52,475 bases of DNA, from NCBI GenBank assembly GCA_016191785.1, contig JACPVJ010000006.1:1-52475 (forward strand). Reading direction: 5' to 3'. The translations under genes were made by a program, and so were the position numbers. Below, piece by piece: positions 50,579 through 52,475 of this stretch. Position 1 is the stretch's first letter, and every line of letters starts with the position of its first letter. The DNA comes from Myxococcales bacterium. Its GTDB lineage: Bacteria > Myxococcota_A > Polyangia > Polyangiales > Polyangiaceae. The notes under the pieces are model-generated. The model ran no database searches and was not told where the DNA came from. It saw only the letters and a program-made list of their open reading frames with translations.

Positions 50579-51563
50579 CTTCTCGTGGTCCTTTCCCTGG
50601 AGCGGTCGGAGTCCCGGCGGAAGGTTGTGGCAAGCCGAAGTTCGATGTTCCGGTTGGCGCCAAAGCAGGACCGGTTGAAGGGGGGAGAATCTCGGGCTCA
50701 CGGTCCTTGGGCAGCGAGATCGCGCTGATCGAAGGACTGACCGACGGGGCGATAGTGACCGAGATCGCGGGTGCAGCATCCTGAGGTCGCTGGATCGCAC
50801 TCACTGTAGTCAACACCGAGAGCGAAAGGATCGACAACAAGAAGCCGACGAACACGAATTGGCCAGACCGGATCAACTTCGCCCGTTGCTCATTTCGCTT
50901 GTAGCGATCCTGCCAGACGAGCCACAGATGGGCGGCGATGTACTTGCGATAATCGAGCTTCGGCTTCTCAAGCGCTTCCTTTCGAAAAACATCCCGTTCG
51001 TCGGGGAACTTCTGTCCAAACCGGAGCAAGAGCGCCCCGAGTGCGAACCCACTGCTGACGACCCCGAGTGCGAGCACAACCACGAAAGCAACGGCAATCC
51101 CGTGACCGTGCGGGACCTTGCGGGCGTTGTCGAGCAACGACCATCCTCCGAACGAAAACGCGACCGTCATGGAAAACCCGGCGGCGCCAAACAACGCCGT
51201 AGCCCTCGCGTCGAGTTTCGCAGCGTGAACGTCTTCGGCCGAAAGCTGCTTCTCTGCCCTGCCAAGAACATCTTCTACGACGCCCTCGTCTTCCACGGGG
51301 GCGAGCAACCGGGCAAGTGCGTCTCCGGTGAGGAACTCGATGCGTTCCGTTTTCTCAGGGGCCTTCTGGCTCAGTGCCGAACTGCCCGGGGACCCTGGGG
51401 CCAGGGGTGCAGCGCTCTCCGGCTTCCCGGGCTCCTCGCTCTCGGTTGACCCCGAGGGCAGTTGTTCTGGCTGCTCATCGGAACGGGGCTGCCCCTGCTC
51501 GACGATCCGCGACGAGGAACCCCGTGCGGGACTCCGCAGATCATCCCCATTATCCGCCGCCAT
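50532..51563 (-). CDS. membrane protein resembling SLATT/Pycsar-type effectors
   Basis: 343 aa from ATG 51563. A disordered Ser/Pro/Glu-rich N-terminus (1-90) and a helix precede LDARATALFGAAGFSMTVAFSF (first membrane helix), GIAVAFVVVLALGVVSSGF (second), a charged cytoplasmic helix region, and FVFVGFLLSILSLSVLTTV (third). The C-terminus is proline-rich. The two-helix hairpin, soluble helix and third helix follow the SLATT/PycTM effector layout. No nucleotide cyclase gene is visible in the window, so an effector role is inferred from layout alone. Confidence 0.6.
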   Translation of the reverse strand: MAADNGDDLRSPARGSSSRIVEQGQPRSDEQPEQLPSGSTESEEPGKPESAAPLAPGSPGSSALSQKAPEKTERIEFLTGDALARLLAPVEDEGVVEDVLGRAEKQLSAEDVHAAKLDARATALFGAAGFSMTVAFSFGGWSLLDNARKVPHGHGIAVAFVVVLALGVVSSGFALGALLLRFGQKFPDERDVFRKEALEKPKLDYRKYIAAHLWLVWQDRYKRNEQRAKLIRSGQFVFVGFLLSILSLSVLTTVSAIQRPQDAAPAISVTIAPSVSPSISAISLPKDREPEILPPSTGPALAPTGTSNFGLPQPSAGTPTAPGKGPREDAKPTEADAAETGGS

Positions 51564-51681
51564 CGCCGCGTAGACTACGACTTCCACGGCCCATCGCAAA
51601 GTAGAGCGATCAACTGCGAGCCGGATCGAGCCAGCGCATTTCCAGAGGTTGATCACGCAGAGGCCGAGACGTACTCGCCTC

Positions 51682-51966
51682 ATGCCCCGTCGCTCACGAC
51701 CCCGCATCAATCAGTCTCCGATGGCGATCACCAGTTCCGGTGAGGTCGTCATCGGCCTCGGTTATTGCTCTTCGGCCAAGAACCTCCGAGAGCTGCTCAA
51801 GGTCATCTCGACCACGATCCTGAAGCCCGGCCAGAAGTTCTTCGTCGGAGTGTCACTCGACAACCGTCGTCGTGACGATGCTCTCCGCCAGCTCGATGAC
51901 GCAGCAGCGGAGGCGGCGGCTCTGTCCGGAGTCGGTGACCCGGAGCAGAAGGGGAGCGGTACCTGA
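51682..51966 (+). CDS. small protein, first of two tandem paralogues
   Basis: 94 aa. ATG 51682 gives MPRRSRPRINQS, which aligns with the start of the next gene. The conserved core GEVVIGLGYCSSAKNLRELL...FFVGVSLD matches its neighbour's GVFLGLGFARSLHTVEQVIELL...LFVGVLIND. It overlaps the next gene (TGATG). Function unknown. Confidence 0.6.
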   Translation: MPRRSRPRINQSPMAITSSGEVVIGLGYCSSAKNLRELLKVISTTILKPGQKFFVGVSLDNRRRDDALRQLDDAAAEAAALSGVGDPEQKGSGT

Positions 51967-52238
51967 TGGCTGTTCGACGAGCACCCACGAGCCTCGATAA
52001 CTCCAGAATCGCAATGACGAGTACCGGCGTCTTCTTGGGCCTCGGGTTCGCCCGGAGCCTGCACACCGTCGAGCAGGTCATCGAGCTGCTCCGTGGCGGT
52101 TCGATCACCGGGACGCTCTTCGTCGGCGTGCTCATCAACGATTCCGGGGCAGCGGCGCTGAAAGCGTACGAGGGCTCGGATGAGATCGCCGCCAAGAGCA
52201 AGCCGAAGCGAGGACAATCACGACGAGGTCAACCTTGA
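51966..52238 (+). CDS. small protein, second of two tandem paralogues
   Basis: 90 aa with a basic tail (KPKRGQSRRGQ). It is homologous along its length to the gene before it and translationally coupled to it, so the pair arose by duplication and probably forms a heteromer. The 3' end overlaps a convergent regulator gene by 10 bases. Confidence 0.6.
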   Translation: MAVRRAPTSLDNSRIAMTSTGVFLGLGFARSLHTVEQVIELLRGGSITGTLFVGVLINDSGAAALKAYEGSDEIAAKSKPKRGQSRRGQP

Positions 52239-52475
52239 CGCGGCTTGCTCGTCTTCTTCTTGCCCCTCGTCGTCTTCTTCTTGCCCGACTTCTTCTTCGT
52301 CCTCGGCCTGCCCCTCGGAGGTGGCTCGGCCTCCTGCTCATCAAGGGGGACGGAACCGGGACGAAGCCCTGGGACGCTGACCAAGTCCGCCGGAGTGACC
52401 CCGAATCGGACAGCCAGCGCCAAGAGCATGGTCAAGCTCGGGTTCCTTTTCGCGGATTCGACTTCTCGGAGAAAC
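52229..52475 (-). CDS. XRE-family regulator, 3' part (runs off right edge)
   Basis: The frame enters from the right edge as LREVESAKRNPSLTMLLALA, RFGVTPADLV, the end of a Cro/C1-type helix-turn-helix. A 40-residue lysine-rich tail (KKKSGKKKTTRGKKK) follows, unusual for XRE proteins and similar in composition to the H1-like protein at 50.2 kb. The N-terminus is outside the window. Confidence 0.75.
   Translation of the reverse strand, partial: FLREVESAKRNPSLTMLLALAVRFGVTPADLVSVPGLRPGSVPLDEQEAEPPPRGRPRTKKKSGKKKTTRGKKKTSKPRQG

Larger units (their letters stand above)
17658..52475. mobile_element. integrative element(s) in tRNA-Arg, right end not seen
   Basis: Evidence for an element: integrase and excisionase-like genes directly beside the tRNA; a primase/helicase-like replication gene; ribbon-helix-helix-like regulators; a ParB/methyltransferase fusion; a defence-gene cluster; an insertion sequence; a second recombinase and a recombinase remnant at 47.4-49.1 kb; and visibly lower GC with less biased codon use than the first 17.6 kb. 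No conjugation genes are visible, so it may be mobilised by other elements or be phage-satellite-like. Two stacked elements are possible given the second recombinase set. Confidence 0.65.

Noticed and set aside
17658..52475. A conjugative (ICE) or prophage identity for the element
   Set aside because: No relaxase, coupling protein, secretion ATPase, terminase, capsid or tail genes are visible in the window.

Overview
The window looks like chromosomal DNA of a myxobacterium (Myxococcota, probably Polyangiales). The evidence is very high GC with strong third-position bias in the first 17.6 kb, a secreted subtilase ending in a MYXO-CTERM-type sorting tail, an AgmX/TonB-C-like lipoprotein, many secreted or lipidated proteins, and core genes (rplU, rpmA, mutL, miaA, aroE) in a compact arrangement. 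No species can be assigned from the sequence alone.

Layout. 1-344 is a 52-bp tandem repeat array that runs off the left edge. 0.46-17.5 kb is ordinary chromosome: a murein L,D-transpeptidase lipoprotein; two acyl-CoA dehydrogenases behind a promoter with a TetR-like dyad; rplU-rpmA-HAD phosphatase-membrane protein-mutL-miaA on the plus strand; two small myxobacterial genes; a secreted protein; a minus-strand envelope operon (thioredoxin/PDZ lipoprotein, MYXO-CTERM subtilase, TonB-C-like lipoprotein); a cytochrome P460-like lipoprotein; and aroE. At 17.58 kb lies tRNA-Arg(ACG), with its own promoter.

From 17.66 kb to the right edge the sequence reads as an integrative element (or stacked elements) inserted at the 3' end of that tRNA. 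A tyrosine integrase sits 24 bp from the tRNA and overlaps an excisionase-like gene. Next come a ParB-like/DNA-methyltransferase fusion, ribbon-helix-helix-like proteins, a large primase/helicase-like protein (DUF3854-like plus P-loop), and a chain of small overlapping genes. No second copy of the tRNA end was found, so the right boundary is probably outside the window or has been lost.

27.5-46 kb is a dense defence island. (a) A four-gene minus-strand operon holds two adjacent ThsB-type TIR proteins, an uncharacterised 180-aa protein and a HEPN-like protein, with no SIR2/ThsA partner. (b) A metallophosphoesterase with a coiled-coil insertion has a companion gene. (c) An overlapping type I restriction operon is ordered hsdR-DUF429-hsdM-hsdS-TIR, the last gene being a CAP12-like TIR protein whose start codon overlaps the hsdS stop. 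(d) PLD-like and PD-(D/E)XK-like nucleases follow, and then a zinc-ribbon/HEPN gene apparently split by an ISKra4-like insertion sequence.

Beyond the island are conserved unknowns, a second DUF429 protein, a XerC/D-like recombinase, the C-terminal remnant of another recombinase, a three-helix membrane protein resembling SLATT/Pycsar-type effectors, a histone H1-like lysine-rich protein, two tandem paralogous small genes, and the end of an XRE regulator that runs off the right edge.

The strongest candidates for undescribed biology are the TIR-TIR-180aa-HEPN operon and the type I restriction operon with DUF429 and TIR genes embedded in it. In each, the proposed mechanism (signal-activated or guard-type abortive infection) is inference.
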